Of a DNA stretch of 64,000 nt, positions 46,601 through 59,316 are shown one piece after another. The translations under genes were made by a program, and so were the position numbers. The notes under the pieces are model-generated. The model saw only the letters and a program-made list of their open reading frames with translations. It ran no database searches and was not told the DNA's origin. Numbering within the stretch: position 1 is the first letter of the stretch; every line of letters begins with the position of its first letter. The DNA is from Morinoia aosen (lineage: Eukaryota; Arthropoda; Malacostraca; Amphipoda; Talitridae). The DNA is taken from NCBI GenBank assembly GCA_030386875.1, contig CM059557.1:56002514-56066513 (forward strand). The letters are read 5' to 3'.

Positions 46601-48566
46601 TGAAGAGAAGGTTGCAATTTTAGAAGTTTTAAGTAAGTGCGCAGCAAAATAACACGATCGCAAATGAAACAGAAAGGGAAAGAGATATTTTCCAACAGCT
46701 GTGAGCAACTGAATCAGTTTGAGTTCGTCATTCACTCACTTGAAAAAATTATAAGTTACTTGGTCAATGATGAGAACAAGAGAGGAAAATTAGGATTTGG
46801 AATACCACCATGATCGAATTTTAATTGGACTTTTATATGAAAATGTTTGATATTAATAGTTTTTAGTTTCGAATATTGAGCGTTAATCAGTGTGCAACGC
46901 AAAAGTAAATCGTAGGCTTTGATCATTTCAACCTGACTACTCGTGCATCTGGAAAATATACGAACATTAAGATTTCTTTTCTCATTCCGAGAAATTTTGT
47001 CTGCAAATAATTCCAAAGTAAAAATTGCAGTTGGAAAAGCAATTAGATACTACGACTCATCAGGCAATTCTCCACTATGAGCTGATGGTTTTATAATACA
47101 ACGCTATCGAAAAAGATTTCTGAGTTTTAATCCTAGGTGGAACTGAGCCAAACGTGTGTGATCTCATCTTCACATGCTAACAGTGATTCAACTAATAAAA
47201 CTGTAACATTTTTGCTCAGCACGTTAAATTCTATCGATTTTACTAACTAAAATATTAACTGAATGAAAACGTTGAAGGGACCAATCCTCTTGGCAATTAG
47301 CTCAGCACTTAATGTAGTTGAGTAAAACTTATTGTTTATTGAAACGAAACATCAAAAGTTAGAAAATGTTTGTTAGAATTCTCAGAAACGTTTAGGTTCA
47401 CGAATTTGATGCGCTCACATAAAATGAAATGATGACTTGAAATATAGCGCCATCGAAATATTCACCTAAATAATGCTATATAGCATTATTGAAATTTCAA
47501 CTTGTTCAGAATACAGGAAATTTCTAAGCATCGCCATTACACTTGAACGAAATGAAACGAGAATTAAGTTTTAAGCAAGTGGCTAGTCGTACCTGATTTT
47601 GAGACATCGATTGGTGTGGTGAGATCAGACCCTGCGGCTACGCTGCATCTCCTTGGATTTAGAGAGCTTCTCGGTATTGACACACCAGCGCGGCACGTAG
47701 AGCGCATCATCGCGTATTAATGTCTGTGAGAGAATCTACCGGCAGCATGGTGTCTATGGGAGAAACTCTTGCGAGGGCAGCCTCTTAGAGGTGATCGTTT
47801 GTACATTTTCTGAGAGAAACTGTCCTTGTAGCCTGTCTAGTGGCTCGTGAAGTTAGGATTTTATGCAAAAAAAGACTAAATGTTAATCAAGAGTAAAGCA
47901 AATATTAATGCTGGCCTAAATTGATGGTTGCCGTGGTAAACATTAATGGATATATTTCGTTGAGTTTCTTGCGCTTGCAATACTAAAAAATGTTCACAAG
48001 CCAATGGATTTGTTGCAAAAATAATTGGACAACATTTTCATTGCCCCTCGGAAAATATTTTTCAATAGTTACTCGATAATTAGAAACTGACGTTCTTTTT
48101 ATTTCGATGGCACTTTTGGATTCACTTTATGAGTAAATAACTGACTACGACAACATAGTAAGTCTGAAGCAACGCATGAATAGTACTTTCTCAATTTGAG
48201 AACAGCTGAACGATCCGACAGATCTTCCTCAAAACTTCAAGCGCAATGCGACTTTCTCTTTAGCTGAGACAATTAAGGCAAGTCAGTTGACAATCCGATG
48301 CCGAATTGGCTCTTCGCCTGAAATGAACCAACCAATTTCTCAGTTTAGGTTTTCGTTTGACACAAAAATTAAACATCAGATCTTTTGTCTCAAATGTTTT
48401 TGGACTGAATATCCATTCAGGAAAACTCTAAAGCTTTCTCAGCATTAATTTTTGAATGATGAGCTTTACGAGTGAAGCGCAAAGTACTGCAAACCAGGAT
48501 TTTTTTCAAAATTTTGTAATATATAATTGGTTTGTGTGTCACATCAGAATTCGTTTCCTATGTTTT
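43639..48566. other. probable intron 2 of ALP, nothing recognised
   Basis: AT-rich sequence. A perfect 22-base palindrome, AATAATGCTATATAGCATTATT split at its centre, lies at 47469-47490. An open frame of 50 codons at 47568-47717 sits in a GC-richer patch (about 47625-47780) but shows no known motif. Other open frames are short. Confidence 0.5.
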
Positions 48567-48707
48567 CGATCACATAATATTGGAACAACTTTCCTTAGAT
48601 AAGTATCGTGAGGATATACACGTTAAAAAATGTGTTAAAAAATAATAACTAAACTTATCTAATGAAAGAAAATAACTAAACTTATCTAATGGAAGATCTA
48701 ATTATAC
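48567..48707 (+). repeat. left flank of the 29-bp satellite, related to its right flank
   Basis: GATCACATAATATTGGAACAACTTT and about 60 following bases resemble 57120-57200 at the other end of the array (GATCACATAATTTTGAAGCGACTTT). A small tandem pair of AAATAACTAAACTTATCTAATG (48644-48692) stands between this flank and the first monomer. Confidence 0.6.
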
Positions 48708-51700
48708 GTACTATGAGCACGTAAAACGAATTGTTTTAACTATAAGCACGTCTTTCGAAATGTTTTAACTATGAGCACACATAACGAAATATTTTAACTA
48801 TGAGCACATATAACGAAATATTTTAACTATGAGCATATATAACGAAATGTTTTAACTATGAGCACATATAACGAAATGTTTTAACTATGAGCACATATAA
48901 CGAAATACTTTAACTATGAGCACAGATAACGAAATATTTTACCTATGAGCACATATAACGAAATGTTTTAACTATGAGCACATATAACGAAATGTTTTAA
49001 CTATGAGCATATATAACGAAATATTTTAACTATGAGCACATATAACGAAATATTTTAACTATGAGCATATATAACGAAATGTTTTAACTATGAGCACATA
49101 TAACGAAATGTTTTAACTATGAGCACATATAACGAAATACTTTAACTATGAGCACAGATAACGAAATATTTTACCTATGAGCACATATAACGAAATGTTT
49201 TAACTATGAGCACATATAACGAAATATTTTAACTATGAGCACATATAACGAAATGTTTTAACTATGAGCACATATAACGAAATGTTTTAACTATGAGCAC
49301 ATATAACGAAATGTTTTAACTATGAGCACATATAACGAAATATTTTAACTATGAGCACATATAACGAAATGTTTTAACTATGAGCACATATAACGAAATG
49401 TTTTAACTATGAGCACATATAACGAAATATTTTAACTATGAGCACACATAACGAAATATTTTAACTATGAGAACTTATAACGAAATATTTTAACTATGAG
49501 CACATATAACGAAATGTTTTAACTATGAGCACATATAACGAAATGTTTTAACTATGAGCACATATAACGAAATGTTTTAACTATGAGAACTAATAACGAA
49601 ATGTTTTAACTATGAGCACATATAACGAAATGTTTTAACTATGAGAACTTATAACGAAATGTTTTAACTATGAGAACTTATAACGAAATGTTTTAACTAT
49701 GAGCACATATAACGAAATGTTTTAACTATGAGCACATATAACGAAATGTTTTAACTATGAGCACATATAACGAAATGTTTTAACTATGAGAACTTATAAC
49801 GAAATGTTTTAACTATGAGAACTTATAACGAAATGTTTTAACTATAAGCACATATAACGAAATGTTTTAACTATGAGAACTTATAACGAAATGTTTTAAC
49901 TATGAGCACATATAACGAAATGTTTTAACTATGAGAACATATAACGAAATGTTTTAACTATGAGGACTAATAACGAAATGTTTTAACTATGAGCACATAT
50001 AACGAAATGTTTTAACTATGAGCACATATAACGAAATGTTTTAACTATGAGAACATATAACGAAATATTTTAACTATGAGCACGTATAACGAAATGTTTT
50101 AACTATGAGCACATATAACGAAATGTTTTAACTATGAGCACATATAACGAAATATTTTAACTATGAGCACTTTTAACGAAATGTTTTAACTATGAGAACT
50201 TATAACGAAATATTTTAACTATGAGCACATATAACGAAATGTTTTAACTATGAGCACATATAACGAAATGTTTTAACTATGAGCACATATAACGAAATGT
50301 TTTAACTATGAGAACTTATAACGAAATGTTTTAACTATGAGCACATATAACGAAATGTTTTAACTATGAGCACATATAACGAAATGTTTTAACTATGAGG
50401 ACTTATAACGAAATGTTTTAACTATGAGAACATATAACGAAATGTTTTAACTATGAGGACTTATAACGAAATGTTTTAACTATGAGCACATATAACGAAA
50501 TGTTTTAACTATGAGCACATATAACGAAATGTTTTAACTATGAGCACATATAACGAAATGTTTTAACTATGAGCACATATAACGAAATGTTTTAACTATG
50601 AGCACATATAACGAAATGTTTTAACTATGAGCATATATAACGAAATGTTTTAACTATGAGGACTTATAACGAAATGTTTTAACTATGAGAACATATAACG
50701 AAATGTTTTAACTATGAGGACTTATAACGAAATGTTTTAACTATGAGCACATATAACGAAATGTTTTAACTATGAGCACATATAACGAAATGTTTTAACT
50801 ATGAGAACATATAACGAAATATTTTAACTATGAGCACATATAACGAAATGTTTTAACTATGAGCACATATAACGAAATGTTTTAACTATGAGCACATATA
50901 ACGAAATGTTTTAACTATGAGCACATATAACGAAATGTTTTAACTATGAGAACTTATAACGAAATGTTTTAACTATGAGCACATATAACGAAATGTTTTA
51001 ACTATGAGAACTTATAACGAAATGTTTTAACTATGAGAACATATAACGAAATGTTTTAACTATGAGCACATATAACGAAATGTTTTAACTATGAGCACAT
51101 ATAACGAAATGTTTTAACTATGAGCACATATAACGAAATGTTTTAACTATGAGCACATATAACGAAATGTTTTAACTATGAGAACTTATAACGAAATGTT
51201 TTAACTATGAGCACATATAACGAAATGTTTTAACTATGAGGACTTATAACGAAATATTTTAACTATGAGCACATATAACGAAATGTTTTAACTATGAGGA
51301 CTTATAACGAAATATTTTAACTATGAGCACATATAACGAAATGTTTTAACTATGAGCACTTATAACGAAATGTTTTAACTATGAGCACATATAACGAAAT
51401 GTTTTAACTATGAGCACATATAACGATATGTTTTAACTATGAGGACTTATAACGAAATGTTTTAACTATGAGCACATACAACGAAATGTTTTAACTATGA
51501 GCACATATAACGAAATTTTTTAACTATGAGCACATATAACGAAATGTTTTAACTATGAGGACTTATAACGAAATATTTTAACTATGAGCACATATAACGA
51601 AATGTTTTAACTATGAGCACTTATAACGAAATGTTTTAACTATGAGCACATATAACGAAATGTTTTAACTATGAGCACATATAACGAAATGTTTTAACTA

Positions 51701-54700
51701 TGAGGACTTATAACGAAATATTTTACCTATGAGCACATATAACGAAATGTTTTAACTATGAGAACTTATAACGAAATGTTTTAACTATGAGCACATATAA
51801 CGAAATTTTTTAACTATGAGGACTTATAACGAAATGTTTTAACTATGAGCACATATAACGAAATGTTTTAACTATGAGCACATATAACGAAATGTTTTAA
51901 CTATGAGCACATATAACGAAATGTTTTAACTATGAGCACATATAACGAAATGTTTTAACTATGAGCACATATAACGAAATGTTTTAACTATGAGCACATA
52001 TAACGAAATGTTTTAACTATGAGCACATATAACGAAATGTTTTAACTATGAGCACATATAACGAAATGTTTTAACTATGAGCACATATAACGAAATGTTT
52101 TAACTATGAGCACATATAACGAAATGTTTTAACTATGAGGACTTATAACGAAATGTTTTAACTATGAGCACATATAACGAAATGTTTTAACTATGAGCAC
52201 ATATAACGAAATGTTTTAACTATGAGCACATATAACGAAATGTTTTAACTATGAGCACATATAACGAAATGTTTTAACTATGAGCACATATAACGAAATG
52301 TTTTAACTATGAGCACATATAACGAAATGTTTTAACTATGAGCACATATAACGAAATGTTTTAACTATGAGCACATATAACGAAATGTTTTAACTATGAG
52401 CACATATAACGAAATGTTTTAACTATGAGGACTTATAACGAAATGTTTTAACTATGAGAACTTATAACGAAATGTTTTAACTATGAGAACTTATAACGAA
52501 ATGTTTTAACTATGAGCACATATAACGAAATGTTTTAACTATGAGAACTTATAACGAAATGTTTTAACTATGAGCACATATAACGAAATGTTTTAACTAT
52601 GAGCACATATAACGAAATATTTTAACTATGAGCACTTATAACGAAATGTTTTAACTATGAGGACTTATAACGAAATGTTTTAACTATGAGAACTTATAAC
52701 GAAATGTTTTAACTATGAGAACTTATAACGAAATGTTTTAACTATGAGCACATATAACGAAATATTTTAACTATGAGCACTTATAACGAAATGTTTTAAC
52801 TATGAGCACATATAACGAAATGTTTTAACTATGAGGACTTATAACGAAATGTTTTAACTATGAGAACTTTTAACGAAATGTTTTAACTATGAGGACTTAT
52901 AACGAAATGTTTTAACTATGAGCACATATAACGAAATGTTTTAACTATGAGCACATATAACGAAATGTTTTAACTATGAGGACTTATAACGAAATGTTTT
53001 AACTATGAGCACATATAACGAAATGTTTTAACTATGAGGACTTATAACGAAATGTTTTAACTATGAGCACATATAACGAAATGTTTTAACTATGAGCACA
53101 TATAACGAAATGTTTTAACTATGAGCACATATAACGAAATGTTTTAACTATGAGCACATATAACGAAATGTTTTAACTATGAGCACATATAACGAAATGT
53201 TTTAACTATGAGCACATATAACGAAATGTTTTAACTATGAGCACATATAACGAAATGTTTTAACTATGAGCACATATAACGAAATGTTTTAACTATGAGG
53301 ACTTATAACGAAATGTTTTAACTATGAGCACATATAACGAAATGTTTTAACTATGAGCACATATAACGAAATGTTTTAACTATGAGCACATATAACGAAA
53401 TGTTTTAACTAAGAGCACATATAACGAAATGTTTCAACTATGAGCACATATAACGAAATGTTTTAACTATGAGCACATATATCGAAATGTTTTAACTATG
53501 AGGACTTATAACGAAATGTTTTACCTATGAGAACTTATAACGAAATGTTTTAACTATGAGCACATATAACGAAATGTTTTAACTATGAGCACATATAACG
53601 AAATGTTTTAACTATGAGCACATATAACGAAATGTTTTAACTATGAGCACATATAACGAAATGTTTTAACTATGAGGACTTATAACGAAATGTTTTAACT
53701 ATGAGCACATATAACGAAATGTTTTAACTATGAGAACATATAACGAAATGATTTAACTATGAGCACATATAACGAAATGTTTTAACTATGAGCACAAATA
53801 TCGAAATGTTTTAACTATGAGCACATATAACGAAATGTTTTAACTATGAGCACATATAACGAAATGTTTTAACTATGAGCACATATAACGAAATGTTTTA
53901 ACTATGAGCACATATAACGAAATGTTTTAACTATGAGGACTTATAACGAAATGTTTTAACTATGAGCACATATAACGAAATGTTTTAACTATGAGCACAT
54001 ATAACGAAATGTTTTAACTATGAGCACATATAACGAAATGTTTTAACTATGAGCACATATAACGAAATGTTTTAACTATGAGCACATATAACGAAATGTT
54101 TTAACTATGAGCACATATAACGAAATGTTTCAACTATGAGCACATATAACGAAATTTTCAACTATGAGGACTTATAACGAAATGTTTTAACTATGAGCAC
54201 ATATAACGAAATGTTTTAACTATGAGCACATATAACGAAATGTTTTAACTATGAGCACATATAACGAAATGTTTTAACTATGAGCACATGTAACGAAATG
54301 TTTTAACTATGAGCACATATAACGAAATGTTTTAACTATGAGCACATATAACGAAATGTTTTAACTTTGAACACATATAACGAAATGTTTTAACTATGAG
54401 GACTTATAACGAAATGTTTTAACTATGAGCACATATAACGAAATGTTTTAACTATGAGCACTTATAACGAAATGTTTTAACTATGAGCACATATAACGAA
54501 ATGTTTTAACTATGAGCACATATAACGAAATGTTTTAACTATGAGCACATATAACGAAATGTTTTAACTATGAGCACATATAACGAAATGTTTTAACTAT
54601 GAGCACATATAACGAAATGTTTTAACTATGAGCACATATAACGAAATGTTTTAACTATGAGCACATATAACGAAATGTTTTAACTATGAGCACATATAAC

Positions 54701-57118
54701 GAAATGTTTTAACTATGAGGACTTATAACGAAATGTTTTAACTATGAGCACATATAACGAAATGTTTTAACTATGAGCACATATAACGAAATTTTTTAAC
54801 TATGAGCACATATAACGAAATGTTTTAACTATGAGCACATATAACGAAATGTTTCAACTATGAGCACATATAACGAAATGTTTTAACTATGAGCACATAT
54901 AACGAAATGTTTTAAACTATGAGGACTTATAACGAAATGTTTTAACTATGAGAACTTATAACGAAATGTTTTAACTATGAGCACATATAACGAAATGTTT
55001 TAACTATGAGCACATATAACGAAATGTTTTAACTATGAGCACATATAACGAAATTTTTTAACTATGAGCACATATAACGAAATGTTTTAACTATGAGGAC
55101 TTATAACGAAATGTTTTAACTATGAGCACATATAACGAAATGTTTTAACTATGAGCACATATAACGAAATGTTTTAACTATGAGCACATATAACGAAATG
55201 TTTTAACTATGAGCACATATAACGAAATGTTTTAACTATGAGCACATATAACGAAATGTTTTAACTATGAGCACATATAACGAAATGTTTTAACTATGAG
55301 CACATATAACGAAATGTTTTAACTATGAGCACATATAACGAAATGTTTTAACTATGAGGACTTATAACGAAATGTTTTAACTATGAGCACATATAACGAA
55401 ATGTTTTAACTATGAGCACATATAACGAAATGTTTTAACTATGAGCACATATAACGAAATGTTTTAACTATGAGCACATATAACGAAATGTTTTAACTAT
55501 GAGCACATATAACGAAATGTTTTAACTATGAGCACATATAACGAAATGTTTCAACTATGAGCACATATAACGAAATGTTTTAACTATGAGGACTTATAAC
55601 GGAATGTTTTAACTATGAGGACATATAACGAAATGTTTTAACTATGAGCACATATAACGAAATGTTTTAACTATGAGCACATATAACGAAATGTTTTAAC
55701 TATGAGCACATATAACGAAATGTTTTAACTATGAGCACATATAACGAAATGTTTTAACTATGAGCACATATAACGAAATGTTTTAACTATGAGCACATAT
55801 AACGAAATGTTTTAACTATGAGGACTTATAACGAAATGTTTTAACTATGAGCACATATAACGAAATGTTTTAACTATGAGCACTTATAACGAAATGTTTT
55901 AACTATGAGCACATATAACGAAATGTTTTAACTATGAGCACATATAACGAAATGTTTTAACTATGAGCACATATAACGAAATGTTTTAACTATGAGCACA
56001 TATAACGAAATGTTTTAACTATGAGCACATATAACGAAATGTTTTAACTATGAGCACATATAACGAAATGTTTTAACTATGAGCACATATAACGAAATGT
56101 TTCAACTATGAGCACATATAACGAAATGTTTTAACTATGAGCACATATAACGAAATGTTTTAACTATGAGCACATATAACGAAATGTTTTAACTATGAGC
56201 ACATATAACGAAATGTTTTAACTATGAGAACTTATAACGAAATGTTTTAACTATGAGCACATATAACGAAATGTTTTAACTATGAGCACATATAACGAAA
56301 TGTTTTAACTATGAGAACTTATAACGAAATGTTTTAACTATGAGCACATATAACGAAATGTTTTAACTATGAGGACATATAACGAAATGTTTTAACTATG
56401 AGGACTTATAACGAAATGTTTTAACTATGAGCACATATAACGAAATATTTTAACTATGAGGACTTATAACGAAATGTTTTAACTATGAGCACATATAACG
56501 AAATGTTTTAACTATGAGCACATATAACGAAATGTTTTAACTATGAGGACATATAACGAAATGTTTTAACTATGAGGACTTATAACGAAATGTTTTAACT
56601 ATGAGGACATATAACGAAATGTTTTAACTATGAGGACTTATAACGAAATGTTTTAACTATGAGCACATATAACGAAATGTTTTAACTATGAGCACATATA
56701 ACGAAATGTTTTAACTATGAGCACATATAACGAAATCTTTTAACTATGAGCACATATAACGAAATATTTTAACTATGAGCACATAAAACGAAATGTTTTA
56801 ACTATGAGCACATATAACGAAATGTTTTAACTATGAGCACATATAACGAAATGTTTTAACTATGAGCATATATAACGAAATGTTTTAACAATGAACACAT
56901 ATAACGAAATGTTTTAACTATGAGCACATATAACGAAATGTTTCAACTATGAGGACTTATAACGAAATGTTTTAACTATGAGGACTTATAACGAAATGTT
57001 TCAACTATGAGGACTTATAACGAAATGTTTTATCTATGAGGACTTATAACGAAATGTTTTAACTATGAGCACATATAACGAAATGTTTTAACTATGAGCA
57101 CATATAACGAAATGTTTT
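48708..57118 (+). repeat. 29-bp satellite array, about 290 monomers
   Basis: An uninterrupted head-to-tail array built on TTTTAACTATGAG plus a variable 7-base part plus TAACGAAATG. Three main variants differ in that part: CACATA (commonest), GACTTA and AACTTA; ATATTTT against ATGTTTT is a second polymorphism, commoner near the left end. Indels are very rare, for example one base lost near 54155 and one gained near 54914. The left edge is the most diverged. Block structure of the variants shows a higher-order repeat (see findings). No coding frame is maintained. Confidence 0.99.
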
Positions 57119-57644
57119 AGATCACATAATTTTGAAGCGACTTTTTCTGAATTTGTATCCTGAACTTATGCATGTTAATAAATATGTTGAAATATTTTAA
57201 ATTCACTCTTTGCGCAATAGGAACTATAGGCTCGCGTAATCAAACTTCTGTTTTTCAAAACAATAATATAATAGTTGAAATGTTGGCCACAACCTGAGTA
57301 CTTAACTTTCAAAAGCATGTACAAACTTTCAGTAGAAATTTGAAGAGTCACTTTGAGCTGAATAATAGCTACTAGCAAGACCCGTGGAAATTTTACGGAC
57401 AATGTCATCAATGAGTTAGGTTGACCCGTGAAAAAATTCGGTCAACATTCCCTAATAAATTTTAACATAACATATTCTAACCTAACCTATCTTAACATAA
57501 CGTGTTCTAACCTATCTTGTTCTAACCTATGCGAACCAAATCTGTCTAACCTAACCTAACCTATCCTATTCTGACCTAACTTCAACCAAGGTCATCGTTA
57601 GGTTAGGTGGATCCCTGAGAAATTCAACATTGCCTACAAATTCA
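57119..57644. repeat. right flank of the satellite with CCTAA-type repeats
   Basis: At 57476-57590 there are interrupted runs of CTAAC/CTAAC and CTATC, including CTAACCTAACCTAACC at 57548-57563, followed in the reverse sense by GTTAGGTTAGGTGG at 57597-57610. CCTAA is the complement of TTAGG, the ancestral insect telomere repeat. The run is short and decayed, so it is an interstitial patch or simple repeat, not a telomere. GTTAGGTTGACC...GAAAAAATTCGGTCAACATTCCCTA near 57416 and GTTAGGTTAGGTGG...GAGAAATTCAACATTGCCTA near 57597 look like diverged copies of one segment. Confidence 0.55.
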
Positions 57645-58845
57645 ATCTTGGGCCTTACTTATACTAAGTGACAGCCAGGTTACTGGTTAATTAAACGAAT
57701 TTGAAATAATTCTTTCTGCATTATCAATTAAAAATTTCAAAGCAACATGTTGAATTTCAACAGAGGAAGTTCCAAAGAAAATTTCTATTTGTAACAATAC
57801 GTCAGCCGATTGCGTATTCTGGATACCATATTGCAAGTAGAAGGGAATTGAAACGCCACAGAAAAATAACGCAATAGAATAATTTATTGTATTTCTTAAG
57901 CTTTATCCTTGTTGCTATCAAAGCTATCGATTAGAAGAGGGGGTCACACGGAGGGACGGAGGCGGCACTTATTATTATAGTGACTAGTGCACACGTGCTA
58001 GTCGGCATCTATCTGAAGAATTTCATCCCTTCTTTCTTGAGTTAAGTTTGCTAGTGCAAATCGATGCTGTTCGGCATTAGTCTGAAGAATTTCATCCCTT
58101 CTTTCTATGAGTTAAATTCTCTCGTGCCCTCGATGTTGTCCAGCGCCGTGCCGAAGAATTTCCTCGCTTCTTTCATGTGTTACGCTCTCTCTAGCTACTC
58201 GGTGCTGCTCTGCATTATTCTGTAGAATTTCCAAACGCCGTTCAAGGGTCAATTTAGCTCTAGCTTCTCGTTGGCGAGCAGCATTGCTTCGTCTTGCCAT
58301 TTCGCGTTGTTCATTCGATCGTCTTCGGCGTTTTTTTTACTGTCGTAGTCTTGCTACTTCTCTCTTGCTGTTGGACACATTTCTATCCATGGTGGCCTCT
58401 TTTGCCGGAATTTTATTCTGAAATGTCGTCTATTACCTCTTCGGAGCTTTTCAAAAAATCACAATTTTGAAAGCGACAACTCAAGTTCCAAAATCTTGGG
58501 CTTTATACTAAGAGGTGGCCAGGTTACTGGTCAAACGAAGGTAAACATTTTTTTCGCATCATCAATTAAAAGTATCAAAGCAACATGATAAATTTCAACA
58601 GAGAAAGCTCAAAAGAAATTTTCTATTTGTAACAATAAGCCGATTGCGTAATTTGGATACCATAATGCAAGTGAAAGGGAATCGAATCGCCATTGAAAAA
58701 TAATGCAATAGAATAATTTATTGTATTTCTTACGCTTAATACTTGTTGCTATCAAAGCTATCGACTAGAAGAGGGGGTCACACTGACGGACGGACGGACT
58801 GACGGACGGACGCGGCTACTTTTATAATCGTGATAATGATGGGGT
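57645..58845 (+). repeat. 340-bp direct repeat pair around an STPR gene remnant
   Basis: The segment 57650-57960 (CTTACTTATACTAAGTGACAG ... GAAGAGGGGGTCACACGGA) recurs at 58497-58785 (CTTTATACTAAGAGGTGGCC ... GAAGAGGGGGTCACACTGA) with moderate divergence and small indels. Shared landmarks are GATTGCGTA, ATTTATTGTATTTCTTA and TGTTGCTATCAAAGCTATCGA. Copy 2 ends in a GACG/GACT tetramer run (58787-58812), copy 1 in GGAGGGACGGAGG. The pair encloses the STPR gene remnant, so the two may be a duplication that includes parts of one gene or the ends of a transposable unit. Confidence 0.8.
57990..58390 (-). pseudogene. broken gene with STPR (23-residue) repeats
   Basis: Read on the minus strand, an ATG at 58390 in a strong Kozak context (CCACCATGG) starts a basic protein that meets a TAA after 17 codons; the same frame continues into MARRSNAARQREARA and then 23-residue units such as ARAKLTLERRLEILQNNAEQ followed by HRV. 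At DNA level the 69-base period is clear, with GAAGAATTTC recurring near 58015, 58084 and 58153 and a decayed copy GTAGAATTTC at 58221. The frame is closed by a stop at 58112 and an extra base in the unit near 58107. The 23-residue period and residue pattern match the STPR domain, a DNA-binding repeat known from the silkworm fibroin-modulator-binding protein and common in insect mobile-element proteins. Only about four repeats remain and no other domain is attached. Confidence 0.6.
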
Positions 58846-58880
58846 TTTTGCCGTTCATCACGAAGCATAGTATGACAGGA

Positions 58881-59165
58881 TTATCTTTTTCTACTCATAT
58901 ATTGTGTGGTAAAATAAATTGTATAACCCATAAAATTCTTCATTTTTAATCGGTCTACCTCAAGATCAAATTGCAGCTTGCTCTCAATTAACTTGGCATT
59001 GATTCTACAAGCGTCTGATTCTACAAGCGTTACGCCTTGCAGCATTTTTTCTCCTCGGAGGAATGCAACTTCTATACCAATGGGAATTAGCGCTCCCAGA
59101 GGAAGATGCACAGTCCCTAGCTTAGGATTAGGTAGGCCTTCCTCTTGCCGAAATAGAATATGCTT
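58881..59165 (-). other. unrecognised open frame, about 93 codons
   Basis: The minus frame is open from about 59165 to a stop at 58881; the first ATG is at 59111, but the upstream 18 codons read equally protein-like, so an exon or truncated gene is possible. The peptide has a hydrophobic stretch (PLGALIPIGIEVAFL) followed by an amphipathic charged helix-like part (INAKLIESKLQFDLEVDRLKM is characteristic; first 15 residues shown are the key part). I do not recognise the family. A 15-base direct repeat (TGATTCTACAAGCGT, 59001 and 59016) lies in it. No good splice acceptor is seen upstream. Confidence 0.25.
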
Positions 59166-59316
59166 TTTGTTTTGTTACTAACCCTATTTTTTGGATCACT
59201 ACCGTTATTTTTTTGCCATCTACTCCTTCCTTCTAAACTCTCATTTTGTTTCATAAACTTTTCAGTTTTGCTCTTCTATGCGTAGGATTACAACACACAC
59301 CTTGTGTACAGATTAC

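Noticed and set aside
47568-47720. Small gene in a GC-richer patch
   Set aside because: 50 codons, no ATG near its start, no recognised motif and no splice sites that fit; kept only as a note in the intron entry.
48708-57118. CRISPR-like array
   Set aside because: Repeats are directly adjacent with no unique spacers, and the DNA is eukaryotic; it is a satellite.
57476-57612. True telomere end
   Set aside because: The CCTAA runs are short, interrupted, and followed by more than 6 kb of other sequence.
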